This document shows positions 1-6,658 of a stretch of DNA of 47,461 nucleotides, piece by piece. The stretch is from JAUWOY01 sp034431315 (GTDB lineage Bacteria > Chloroflexota > Anaerolineae > VGOG01): assembly GCA_034431315.1 (NCBI GenBank), contig DAOUDK010000068.1, positions 1-47,461 of the forward strand. The letters run 5' to 3'. Numbering within the stretch: position 1 is the first letter of the stretch; each line of letters opens with the position of its first letter. Under the pieces are notes generated by a model. The model saw only the letters and a list, made by a program, of their open reading frames with translations. It had not been told where the DNA came from and ran no database searches. Both the position numbers and the translations under genes were made by a program.

Positions 1-23
1 AGGCGATAACCAGCAGGAAAGAG

Positions 24-974
24 ATGCTATTCAGATGTAAAAGAGCTACTTATGTTAAAAAAAAGCCCCAAGTGCACTTAGCAGAGATCTGTCTACTATT
101 CTCCGATACACTCTGTAGTGTTGTTCGGATGATCGTGGTATTGGTGCTGGCTACAGCAGTGGGCTGCGGATCCACGATAAAGCCCCTATCACCGACGCCG
201 ACATCCAGGCCACAGAAGATGGTCCTGGCCACCACCACCTCCACCTATGACTCAGGCTTACTGGATTATCTCCTGCCCGACTTCGAGGCCAGGTACAATG
301 CCAGGGTGGAGGTCATCGCGGTGGGAACAGGCCAGGCCATCAAGACCGCTGAGCAAGGCGATGCCGATGTTATCCTGGTCCATGCTCGCGCCAGGGAGGA
401 CAAGTTCGTCGCCGAGGGCTACGGTGTGGACCGCCAGGACGTGATGTACAACGACTTCGTCATCATCGGACCGGAGGGTGACCCGGCCGGCATCAGGGGG
501 ATGACCGATGCTGCGGCGGCATTGGCCAAAATCGCTGAAGCCCAGGCCCCCTTCGCCTCGCGGGGCGATGAATCGGGCACCCACAGCAAGGAGAAGGCGA
601 TTTGGGAGAAAGCGGGGATCGAGCCTGGCGGCGGCTGGTATCTCTCGCTGGGTCAGGGGATGGGAGCAACTCTGACTTTCGCCAATGAGAAAGGCGCCTA
701 TACCCTCACCGACCGGGGCACGTATCTGTCCCGCCAGGAGGGATTAGGGCTGCCCATCTTGGTGGAGGGAGACGCTATCCTTTTCAACCCCTACGGCATC
801 ATCGCTGTTAACCCAGCGAAGCATCCCCACGTCGAGCACGAGCTCGCCCAGAAGTTCATCGAATGGCTTACGTCGGTGGACATCCAGGAGAAGATCGGCG
901 AGTTCGGCAAGGACAAGTTCGGTATGCCACTGTTCACCCCCGACTCCGAGGGGTGGCGGGCGGCCAGGAAGTGA
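24..974 (+). CDS. tupA: Tungstate ABC transporter substrate-binding lipoprotein (TupA-like)
   Basis: This protein binds tungstate outside the membrane and hands it to the TupBC transporter. The mature part starts with the family hallmark TTTSTYDSGLLDYLLPDF, whose TTTS segment is known to contact the oxyanion, and continues with AVGTGQAIKTAEQGDADV and DESGTHSKEK, all typical of TupA. The stretch IVVLVLATAVGCG is a hydrophobic segment with a lipobox cysteine, so it is probably a lipoprotein. The start is uncertain. ATG 24 has an AGGAAAGAG ribosome site but gives a long N-terminal region, while ATG 129 gives a compact signal peptide without a clear site. Its TGA overlaps an ATG at 974 (ATGA), which suggests coupling to tupB. 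A molybdate-specific or general oxyanion binder is the alternative, but TTTS favours tungstate. Confidence 0.9.
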   Translation: MLFRCKRATYVKKKPQVHLAEICLLFSDTLCSVVRMIVVLVLATAVGCGSTIKPLSPTPTSRPQKMVLATTTSTYDSGLLDYLLPDFEARYNARVEVIAVGTGQAIKTAEQGDADVILVHARAREDKFVAEGYGVDRQDVMYNDFVIIGPEGDPAGIRGMTDAAAALAKIAEAQAPFASRGDESGTHSKEKAIWEKAGIEPGGGWYLSLGQGMGATLTFANEKGAYTLTDRGTYLSRQEGLGLPILVEGDAILFNPYGIIAVNPAKHPHVEHELAQKFIEWLTSVDIQEKIGEFGKDKFGMPLFTPDSEGWRAARK

Positions 975-1005
975 TGAGTCAATGGGTATTGGGAGGTAGC
1001 GCACT

Positions 1006-1707
1006 ATCAACGAGATCGGACGTGGTTTTATCCAGGCTGTTCAACTTCTGGTCAGTCTAGACCCGGAGCTGATCCGTATTGTAAGTCTCTCCCTGCGGGT
1101 CACGGGCGCGGCCTTGCTCTTCAGCACCCTGGCGGGCATCCCCCTGGGCAGTTGGCTGGGGTTGAAACGCTTCGTCGGGCGGCAGTTGGTCATGGCCCTT
1201 CTCTACACTGGCATGGGGCTCCCCCCGGTTGTCGTGGGCCTTTTCGTCTACCTGATGCTGTCTCGCAGCGGCCCCTTTGGCTCCCTGGATTGGCTTTTCA
1301 CTCCGGCGGCCATGATCGTCGCCCAGGTGATCATCTCCCTGCCGCTGGTCTCAGGCTTCACCATGGCGGCGGTGATGGGGGTGGATCCCAACCTCCGCCA
1401 GCAGGTGCTCTCCCTGGGGGCCACCGATTGGCAGGCAACCCTGGCTGTTCTGAGGGAGGCGAGGGTAGGGGTCATGGTCTCGATCATCGCCGGCTTCGGC
1501 AGCATCATCTCCGAGGTAGGGGCGGTGATGCTGGTGGGAGGCAACATCCAGGGCTCGACCCGAGTCCTAACCACGGCCATCGTCCTGGAGACGCGCAAGG
1601 GTAATTTCGACCTGGCTATGGCTCTGGGAGTTGTCCTGCTGGCGCTTTCGTTTCTTGCTAATGTGGCCATGCTGCGCTTGCAGGGGAGGGCTTTCGAGCA
1701 TGAATGA
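1006..1707 (+). CDS. tupB: Tungstate ABC transporter permease (TupB-like), non-canonical or frameshifted start
   Basis: This is the membrane permease of the tungstate importer, with several hydrophobic segments and the inner-loop EAR motif region (TLAVLREARVGVMVSIIAGFG) that docks the ATPase. The first standard start codon in frame is TTG 1114, but the same frame upstream back to 1006 encodes INEIGRGFIQAVQLLVSL followed by DPELIRIVSLSLRV, which matches the normal N-terminus of TupB permeases. No ATG, GTG or TTG exists in that extension. Either ATC 1006, placed 9 nt after GGGAGG (991-996), is a rare start, or a one-base indel separates this frame from the ATG at 974 that overlaps the tupA stop. 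The annotated 233 residues are normal family length. Confidence 0.85.
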   Translation: MNEIGRGFIQAVQLLVSLDPELIRIVSLSLRVTGAALLFSTLAGIPLGSWLGLKRFVGRQLVMALLYTGMGLPPVVVGLFVYLMLSRSGPFGSLDWLFTPAAMIVAQVIISLPLVSGFTMAAVMGVDPNLRQQVLSLGATDWQATLAVLREARVGVMVSIIAGFGSIISEVGAVMLVGGNIQGSTRVLTTAIVLETRKGNFDLAMALGVVLLALSFLANVAMLRLQGRAFEHE

Positions 1708-2431
1708 AGTAGCATACCGTCTGGACGAGGTGGCCAAATCCTACGGCGGGAGGGAGGTGCTGCACGTTGATAGCCTGGAGATCCGCTGGGGTGAGGTTTT
1801 TGGCATCGTCGGCCCCTCGGGCAGTGGCAAGAGCACCCTGTTGCGCCTCCTCGATTTCCTGGAACCGCCGACAGCGGGGCAGATACATTTTCACAATTAC
1901 TCCGTTAATGGTGCCGGGCCGGTCCCCGTGGCCATCCGGCGTCAAGTGACCACCGTCTTCCAGAAGCCCGTCCTCCTGAACACGACGGTTTACGGCAATG
2001 TGGCCTACGGCGTCAAGATTCGGGGGGAGAAAGAAGTGGAGGGCAAGGTCGAAGAAGCTCTAGCGCGGGTGGGGTTGATGGAATTCTCCAAGGCTCCAGT
2101 CAGAACGCTGTCTGGGGGCGAGGCTCAGAGGGTGGCTTTAGCCAGGGCCATGGTCGTCGAGCCCCAGGTGCTCCTGCTGGACGAGCCAACGGCCAACCTC
2201 GACCCTTACAACGTGGGGCTCATCGAGGGCATTGTGACCGACCTGAACCGCCAAAAGGGCACGACCATCGTCCTGGTTACTCACAATGTCTTCCAGGCCA
2301 GGCGGGTGGTCCATCGGGTGGCCTTGCTCCTGGAGGGGCGGATCGTCGAAGTCGCCCCCGCCGAGCGGTTCTTTTCTTCGCCGTCCGATCCACGCACGCT
2401 GGCCTTTGTGCGGGGGGAGATGGTTTACTAG
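1700..2431 (+). CDS. tupC: Tungstate ABC transporter ATP-binding protein (TupC-like)
   Basis: This is the cytoplasmic ATPase that powers tungstate import. Visible motifs in order are Walker A GPSGSGKST, the Q-loop region TTVFQKPVLLNTTVYGN, the ABC signature LSGGEAQRVALARA, Walker B VLLLDEPTANLD and the switch histidine in VLVTHN. ATG 1700 starts inside the last codons of tupB, so the genes are translationally coupled; the open frame upstream of 1700 is only tupB read in another frame. At 243 residues it is a single-domain ATPase of usual length. Its TAG stop shares the palindrome CTAG (2428-2431) with the stop of the convergent PIN gene. Confidence 0.92.
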   Translation: MNEVAYRLDEVAKSYGGREVLHVDSLEIRWGEVFGIVGPSGSGKSTLLRLLDFLEPPTAGQIHFHNYSVNGAGPVPVAIRRQVTTVFQKPVLLNTTVYGNVAYGVKIRGEKEVEGKVEEALARVGLMEFSKAPVRTLSGGEAQRVALARAMVVEPQVLLLDEPTANLDPYNVGLIEGIVTDLNRQKGTTIVLVTHNVFQARRVVHRVALLLEGRIVEVAPAERFFSSPSDPRTLAFVRGEMVY

Positions 2432-2808
2432 GGGGAGTAGAGTTTGACCTCGGGCATGGGGTAGTGCTTGGTGTTATAAGTGAACAGAGTCAGGCCGTGG
2501 ATCACGGCGGTGGCGGCAACGATGGAGTCTACAAAGTCAAGCGTTATGCCCTTGGCCCGGTAGTCCCGAATGAATCCGCCTGCCAGGTTGGCGATGGCCG
2601 ATGTGACGTCGTAGGCTTTCAGGGAGTCGAGGAGAGCGTTGGTTTTCTTCTCCTCGCCGCGCCTCACCCCTGCCTGGACCTCGACGATGGACATCACCGA
2701 GCAAGCCAGGATGCCCCTTTTTGACAGCCTGGCAAGCAATTCCACTGTCTCCTGTTGATCGCGCAGTTGCCAGATCAGGACGTCAGAGTCCAGGAGATAT
2801 TCGATCAT
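2428..2808 (-). CDS. PIN-domain ribonuclease toxin (VapC-like)
   Basis: This is a predicted Mg-dependent RNase toxin of the PIN family, 126 residues. The N-terminus MIEYLLDSDVLIWQL carries the first acidic residue (D7) of the PIN active site, SIVEVQAGV supplies the conserved glutamate, and DFVDSIVAATAVIHGLTLFT the later aspartates before the usual YNTKHY ending. Its ATG lies within the end of the upstream antitoxin gene (26-bp overlap), the normal VapBC arrangement. The stop codon overlaps that of convergent tupC. Target RNA cannot be told from sequence. Confidence 0.85.
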   Translation of the reverse strand: MIEYLLDSDVLIWQLRDQQETVELLARLSKRGILACSVMSIVEVQAGVRRGEEKKTNALLDSLKAYDVTSAIANLAGGFIRDYRAKGITLDFVDSIVAATAVIHGLTLFTYNTKHYPMPEVKLYSP

Positions 2809-3094
2809 CGCCCATCCCTTCTATCCTGGCATTGGTGGAGGCGCGGAGTTCTCTGAGCCAGTTCCTCACATCCTCTTGGGTTTGCAGCTCAGGATGATTC
2901 TCGTCGGTCCATGCACCTCTTGACTCCCGCAGGGCCTTTTGCTGCTTGAGCTGAAGGAGCCGTTGGGCGGTAGCTTCGGTGATGAAGCTGCTGCGCTCGC
3001 GGGGGGGCACCAGCTCCCTCAGTTCGGTCAGGAGAGATGAGGGCAGAAGGACATTGATCCGTTCTTTCTTCTCTGCTCGTTCAACAACAGACAT
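2783..3094 (-). CDS. Antitoxin, ribbon-helix-helix type (VapB/CopG-like)
   Basis: This small protein (103 residues from the chosen start) has a basic, beta-strand-like N-terminus, KKERINVLLPSSLLTELREL, followed by SSFITEATAQRLLQL. This is the pattern of a ribbon-helix-helix DNA-binding domain. The C-terminal half is charged and probably wraps the PIN toxin encoded just downstream. The start at 3094 was chosen because GGGAGGTG sits 8 nt upstream; a start at 3118 would place that site inside the gene. The family normally represses its own promoter, and an oriented promoter with TACACA direct repeats lies immediately upstream. Confidence 0.75.
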   Translation of the reverse strand: MSVVERAEKKERINVLLPSSLLTELRELVPPRERSSFITEATAQRLLQLKQQKALRESRGAWTDENHPELQTQEDVRNWLRELRASTNARIEGMGDDRISPGL

Positions 3095-3111
3095 TATGAA
3101 CACCTCCCTTT

Positions 3112-3148
3112 TACACACTTATTATACACAACTTTGATGGTAAGTCAA
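3112..3148 (-). promoter_or_regulatory. Promoter and possible operator of the toxin-antitoxin pair
   Basis: On the - strand, TTGACT (3148-3143) and TATAAT (3126-3121) are separated by 16 bp and point at the antitoxin gene. On the + strand the hexamer TACACA occurs at 3112-3117 and 3125-3130, flanking the -10 box, a spacing suited to cooperative binding by ribbon-helix-helix dimers. The autoregulatory role is inferred. Confidence 0.6.
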
Positions 3149-3170
3149 AATGCTCACAGGGTGGAGCTAT

Positions 3171-4157
3171 ATGCCATATTCAGACAACTTCAGTCGCCCC
3201 ATCAGCTACCTCCGCGTCTCAGTAACGGACCGCTGCGACCTGCGCTGCGTCTACTGCATGCCGGCCGAGGGAATCAACTGGCGCCCTCATGAGGAAGTCC
3301 TGTGTTACGAAGAAATCGAGCGAGTGGTGCGGGCTGCGGCCAGCCTGGGCATCAGCAAAGTACGTCTGACCGGCGGCGAGCCGCTGGTGCGCAGGGGACT
3401 GGTGGATCTTGTGTCCATGATCAGCCGCATCCCCGGCATTGACGACCTGGCCATGACCACCAACGGCACGCTGCTGGCCCGCTACGCCGAGGAGCTGAAG
3501 GCGGCGGGCCTCAAGCGGGTCAACGTCAGCCTGGATACCCTGAGGCCAGCGCGGTTTCGCCGCATCACCCGCCTGGGCCAGCTATCCGATACCCTGAAGG
3601 GCATCGCCGCGGCCAAGGAGTCTGCCCTTGCACCCGTCAAGGTCAACACCGTGGTGATCCGGGGCCTTAACGACGACGAGGTGGTGGACTTCGCCCGCCT
3701 GACCCGCGCACCCGACTGGCACGTGCGCTTCATCGAGGTGATGCCGGTGGGCGACAATTCTGGCTGGGCTGGCAATGGCTACGTGCCGATGGGCGAGGTG
3801 CGGGAGAGGATCGAGAAGGAGCTGGGGGAGCTGATCCCCGCCAAACTGGCGGCTGGCGGCGGCCCGGCCCGCTACTATCGCCTGGCGGGGGCCAGGGGCA
3901 GCATCGGCTTCATCGCCCCCATCAGCGAGCACTTCTGCTACCAGTGCAACCGCCTGCGCCTCACCGCCGACGGTACGCTGCGCCCCTGCCTCCTCTCCGA
4001 CTACGAGATAGACCTCAGAATGCCCCTGCGCCGGGGGGCGACCATTGAGGACATCAAGCGCCTGATCGTCGAAGCCGTGCGCGCCAAACCAGAGAGGCAT
4101 CACCTGTCTGAGCAAGTAATACCTCAGGGGCGTACGATGTCGGAGATTGGAGGGTGA
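3171..4157 (+). CDS. moaA: GTP 3',8-cyclase, molybdenum cofactor synthesis (MoaA)
   Basis: This radical-SAM enzyme makes the first intermediate of molybdopterin from GTP. The N-terminal cluster motif DRCDLRCVYCM (CX3CX2C) binds the SAM-cleaving [4Fe-4S] centre, LTGGEPLVRRG is the SAM-binding GGEP motif, and the C-terminal FCYQCNRLRLTADGTLRPCL holds the three cysteines of the second, substrate-side cluster. The protein ends in MSEIGG, typical of MoaA, whose double-glycine tail is functional. ATG 3171 follows AGGGTGGA by 5 nt and is preferred over ATG 3150. The tungstate transporter just upstream suggests that the cofactor made here serves tungsten or molybdenum enzymes encoded elsewhere; no other moa/moe genes are in the window. 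Confidence 0.95.
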   Translation: MPYSDNFSRPISYLRVSVTDRCDLRCVYCMPAEGINWRPHEEVLCYEEIERVVRAAASLGISKVRLTGGEPLVRRGLVDLVSMISRIPGIDDLAMTTNGTLLARYAEELKAAGLKRVNVSLDTLRPARFRRITRLGQLSDTLKGIAAAKESALAPVKVNTVVIRGLNDDEVVDFARLTRAPDWHVRFIEVMPVGDNSGWAGNGYVPMGEVRERIEKELGELIPAKLAAGGGPARYYRLAGARGSIGFIAPISEHFCYQCNRLRLTADGTLRPCLLSDYEIDLRMPLRRGATIEDIKRLIVEAVRAKPERHHLSEQVIPQGRTMSEIGG

Positions 4158-4162
4158 AATTC

Positions 4163-4191
4163 TTGACAACCCAACCCAGGTGTGATATAGT
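4163..4191 (+). promoter_or_regulatory. Sigma70-type promoter for the 4222 gene
   Basis: TTGACA (4163-4168) and TATAGT (4186-4191) are separated by exactly 17 bp, with TGTGA just before the -10. Transcription would start near 4198, about 24 nt before the ATG. Confidence 0.8.
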
Positions 4192-4221
4192 TTAGCAGCA
4201 TTTTTCCTGGAGGGAGTGGGC

Positions 4222-5037
4222 ATGAAGTACGGCGTCTGCAACTGGATCTTTGGAGATGAGCCGCTGGCGGAAACGGCAGCCCGTTTGGCTGGCTTCGGCT
4301 ACGACGGGCTGGAGCTGAAGGGCGATCTGGAGCTCTATGACCCCGCCGAGGTCAAAGCTGTCCTGGACGACCACGGACTGGCAGTGCTCTCCCTCACCCC
4401 AGAGGACGTGGATCTGCCGCACCCCGACGCCGAAGTCAGGGCCAAGGCGGTGGATTATTATCTGCGCCTGTTGGACTTCGCCGCCGAGGTGGGAGCGCCT
4501 ATCGTCGGATGCCACGGATCTGTGGGGCGCATCAGGCCAGTGACCACCTACGAGCAGGAGTACGTGAGCTACGTGGTGGGAGTCCAGCGCATCGCCGAGC
4601 GAGCTCAGGAGCTGGGTCTGCGATTGGCCATCGAGGTTCTCAACCGCTACGAGTCCCACTTGCTGAACACCTCCGAAGAGGCCGTGCGCTTCGTGGAGGA
4701 GGTGGGAGCGCAGAACGTGGGCCTTCTTTTAGATGCCTATCACATGAACATCGAGGAAGCGGATCTGGGCCGCGCCATCCGCACGGCTGGCGAGCATCTG
4801 TTCCTGTTCCACGCCGCCGACTCCAACCGCCAGGCAGTCGGTCGCGGGCACACCGACTTCCTGGGCATTATGCTCGCTCTCAAGAACATCGGATACAACG
4901 GTAGTATCATAGTCGAGTGCACCGCCTCCGGCCCCGATCCCTTCACTCCGGTCAAGGGAGCAGGGTGGCGAGAGGAGGTGTCGAATTACGTGGCCGAGTC
5001 CATCAGCCTGCTGCGCGGGTTGGAGGCGAGGGTGTAG
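4222..5037 (+). CDS. Sugar isomerase/epimerase, TIM barrel (tagatose/allulose 3-epimerase-like)
   Basis: This 271-residue protein belongs to the xylose-isomerase-like TIM-barrel superfamily. The four metal and catalytic positions of the ketose 3-epimerase group are all visible: E138 (AIEVLNRYESHLLN), D171 with H174 (LLLDAYHMNIEE), H197 (LFHAADSNR) and E232 (IIVECTASG). It probably interconverts epimers of a free keto-sugar or keto-acid in the cytoplasm. It is a clear relative of the IolO-like protein at 33159 (shared NRYE, DxxHMNIEE and HxADSNR motifs). ATG 4222 follows GGAGGGAG and is preferred to GTG 4216. It has its own promoter. The substrate cannot be fixed from sequence. Confidence 0.82.
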   Translation: MKYGVCNWIFGDEPLAETAARLAGFGYDGLELKGDLELYDPAEVKAVLDDHGLAVLSLTPEDVDLPHPDAEVRAKAVDYYLRLLDFAAEVGAPIVGCHGSVGRIRPVTTYEQEYVSYVVGVQRIAERAQELGLRLAIEVLNRYESHLLNTSEEAVRFVEEVGAQNVGLLLDAYHMNIEEADLGRAIRTAGEHLFLFHAADSNRQAVGRGHTDFLGIMLALKNIGYNGSIIVECTASGPDPFTPVKGAGWREEVSNYVAESISLLRGLEARV

Positions 5038-5047
5038 AGCCTTTGAT

Positions 5048-5106
5048 TGCCGAAGGTCTCCTGACCGAGGCAGAAAGAGCTCGGACAGAGACTTTCGCCC
5101 ATCGCG
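5048..5106. repeat. Palindromic repeat, GGTCTCC...CCGA family (copy 1)
   Basis: An imperfect inverted repeat contains GGTCTCCTGACCGAGGC and GCTCGGACAGAGACTTTCG as its arms. It is a diverged copy of the palindromes at 8981-9010 and 47410-47461. Confidence 0.6.
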
Positions 5107-5124
5107 ATCGGAGGGAGGGGAGAC

Positions 5125-5283
5125 GTGTTACTTGGTTTCAATGGTGCAACTACCATGAGGGACACGTTTGCTCTGGCCAACGCTGCCGATGAGGTCAGAG
5201 CAGCGGTGGACTACGTCTCGCCCTACGAAGATGGCGGCGGCGTAGTGGATATTCTGTGCCGCTGGGTTGAGAGAGAAAAATGA
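5125..5283 (+). pseudogene. Short ORF resembling the C-terminus of a Cof-type HAD hydrolase
   Basis: GTG 5125 follows a strong ribosome site (GGAGGGAGGGGAG, 5110-5122) and opens a 52-residue frame ending at TGA 5281-5283, overlapping the ATG of the next gene by 4 nt (ATGA). Its middle reads LANAADEVRAAVDYVSP, which resembles the conserved C-terminal segment of Cof/YidA-type HAD phosphatases (GNA, then DEVK, then AADYV, then a GV tail). The catalytic aspartate motifs at the N-terminus are absent, so it is probably a deletion remnant, although the ribosome site and overlap suggest that it is still translated and may feed ribosomes to the URO-D gene. A palindromic repeat borders it on the left, a plausible deletion end. 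Confidence 0.5.
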
Positions 5284-6440
5284 ATTCTCGTGAGCGAGTC
5301 ATGTTGGCCTTGGATCACCAGGAGCCCGATCACGTCCCTTTTGATTTGGGTGGAACCAGCGTATCACTCATTCACCTGACCGCTTACCAGAATCTACGCC
5401 AATATTTGAATTTGCCGGCCCGTGAGCCCAAAATCGCCCACCTGGCGGAGCAGTTGGCTGTCGTTGAAGAGGATTTAGCGGAGCGGCTGGAGACGGACGT
5501 GGTGCTGGTAATTCCGCAGCCTCAGGCAGACTTTGAATTTGTGTTTCGGGATGAGGGCGCTTATGAAGCGTATACGGACGAGTGGGGGATTGGTTGGCGA
5601 AAGCCTAAACAGGGTGGTTTCTATTACGACATGTACGTCCATCCCCTGGCTAGCGCCGAGAAGTTAGGGGACTTCAAGACGTTCAAGTTCCCGGACCCCA
5701 TGGATGAGCATCGGTTTCGGAATCTGCGACGTGACGCGGAGGCGGCGGTCGAGCGGGGTAAAGCGGTCGCTTTGACTGGCCCGTGTTCTGGCATTCTTGA
5801 GATGTACGCCTGGACGCGGGGTTTCGAGCAGTTCTACGTGGACCTGGCGATTAACCACAAGTTCATAGCCTACATGCTTGACCGCCTGGTAGAGTTCAAG
5901 GGCGCGTTTTGGCAGCGGGCTCTGGCAGAGATTGGCGACCTGGTTGACGTGGTTCTCGAATACGATGACCTCGGTATTCAACAGTCTCTGATGTTCTCGC
6001 CCGAGACGTATCGAAAGGTCGTTAAGCCGCGACATAAGGAGCTTTTTTCGTTCGCGAGGTTTTCCGCCATCAAACAGCAGGCACCGATCAAACTGTTCTT
6101 CCACTCGTGCGGCGCGATCCGCCCGCTCATTGGAGATTTGATAGATGCGGGGATTGACATCCTGAATCCAGTTCAAATCAGCGCTGCTGGCATGGATCCC
6201 AGAGAGCTCAAGCAGGAATTCGGCCGCGATGTGGTCTTCTGGGGAGGAGGTGTTGATACACAGCGTGTTTTGGGTACGGCCACCCCGGCGGAAGTCAAGG
6301 AGGATGTAAGGCGAAACATCGAAGCGCTGGCCCCAGGCGGTGGTTTCGTCTTCGCCGCCGTGCACGACATCCAGGCCAACGTTCCTCCAGAGAACATCAT
6401 GGCCATGTGGGATGCCTGGAAAGTTCATGGCGTCTATTAA
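5280..6440 (+). CDS. URO-D/MtaA-family protein
   Basis: This 386-residue protein of the uroporphyrinogen-decarboxylase superfamily starts MNSRERVMLALDHQEPDHVP, the usual opening of the MtaA-like branch. FFHSCGAIRPLI carries the His-X-Cys pair that binds zinc in corrinoid methyltransferases of this fold, followed by GIDILNPVQ and VVFWGGGVDTQ. The third zinc-ligand region reads AAVHDIQANVPPENI, with His where classic MtaA has Cys. It is a close paralogue of the protein at 44070. No corrinoid protein or MtaB-like partner lies nearby, so a methyl transfer role is not shown; the sugar-gene context suggests a carbohydrate-linked task. ATG 5280 overlaps the preceding short ORF. Confidence 0.8.
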   Translation: MNSRERVMLALDHQEPDHVPFDLGGTSVSLIHLTAYQNLRQYLNLPAREPKIAHLAEQLAVVEEDLAERLETDVVLVIPQPQADFEFVFRDEGAYEAYTDEWGIGWRKPKQGGFYYDMYVHPLASAEKLGDFKTFKFPDPMDEHRFRNLRRDAEAAVERGKAVALTGPCSGILEMYAWTRGFEQFYVDLAINHKFIAYMLDRLVEFKGAFWQRALAEIGDLVDVVLEYDDLGIQQSLMFSPETYRKVVKPRHKELFSFARFSAIKQQAPIKLFFHSCGAIRPLIGDLIDAGIDILNPVQISAAGMDPRELKQEFGRDVVFWGGGVDTQRVLGTATPAEVKEDVRRNIEALAPGGGFVFAAVHDIQANVPPENIMAMWDAWKVHGVY

Positions 6441-6450
6441 GATGGCGCTG

Positions 6451-6479
6451 TTGACAAACATGAGAAGTTGTAGTATCAT
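6451..6479 (+). promoter_or_regulatory. Sigma70-type promoter of the CUT2 sugar transporter operon
   Basis: TTGACA (6451-6456) and TATCAT (6474-6479) have a 17-bp spacer. The predicted start near 6486 would give a 5' leader of about 173 nt. Confidence 0.8.
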
Positions 6480-6512
6480 AATGTTTGCCCGAACAGGGGA
6501 AAGTGATCGTTT

Positions 6513-6658
6513 GTTGGATCCAATCAGAATGTAGGGTCGTCTCAGAAAGGGGGGATGAGTATAGGCCAGACGCCGTTTCCACTTCCAGGCACGGTTTATC
6601 CAACCTGAGCGCTAGGGTAGCGCTCAACATTTCAACAACAAAAACTAAGGAGGAAAGA
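6513..6658 (+). ncRNA. Conserved 5' leader RNA, copy 1 (candidate cis-regulatory RNA)
   Basis: Bases 6523-6571 match 12051-12099 at 46 of 49 positions, and 6601-6644 match 12110-12153 at all 44. The second block holds a perfect hairpin, GAGCGCTA (6607-6614), loop GGG, TAGCGCTC (6618-6625), 33 nt before the ATG. The first block can form CGTCT (6538-6542) with AGACG (6568-6572). The hairpin is not followed by a U-run, so it is not an ordinary terminator. I do not recognise a known riboswitch. Copy 1 carries about 21 nt more than copy 2 between the blocks. Confidence 0.7.

Noticed and set aside
5280..6440. A methanol- or methylamine-type methyltransferase system
   Set aside because: Only the URO-D-fold component type is present; no corrinoid protein, MtaB or MttB is encoded in the window.
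5280..6440. Heme biosynthesis gene hemE
   Set aside because: The protein lacks the N-terminal arginine-rich signature of true uroporphyrinogen decarboxylase and carries the His-X-Cys zinc motif of the MtaA branch.
6596..6645. TPP riboswitch, suggested by AACCTGA
   Set aside because: The other conserved thiamine-box segments are missing, and the hairpin GAGCGCTA-GGG-TAGCGCTC does not fit that fold.
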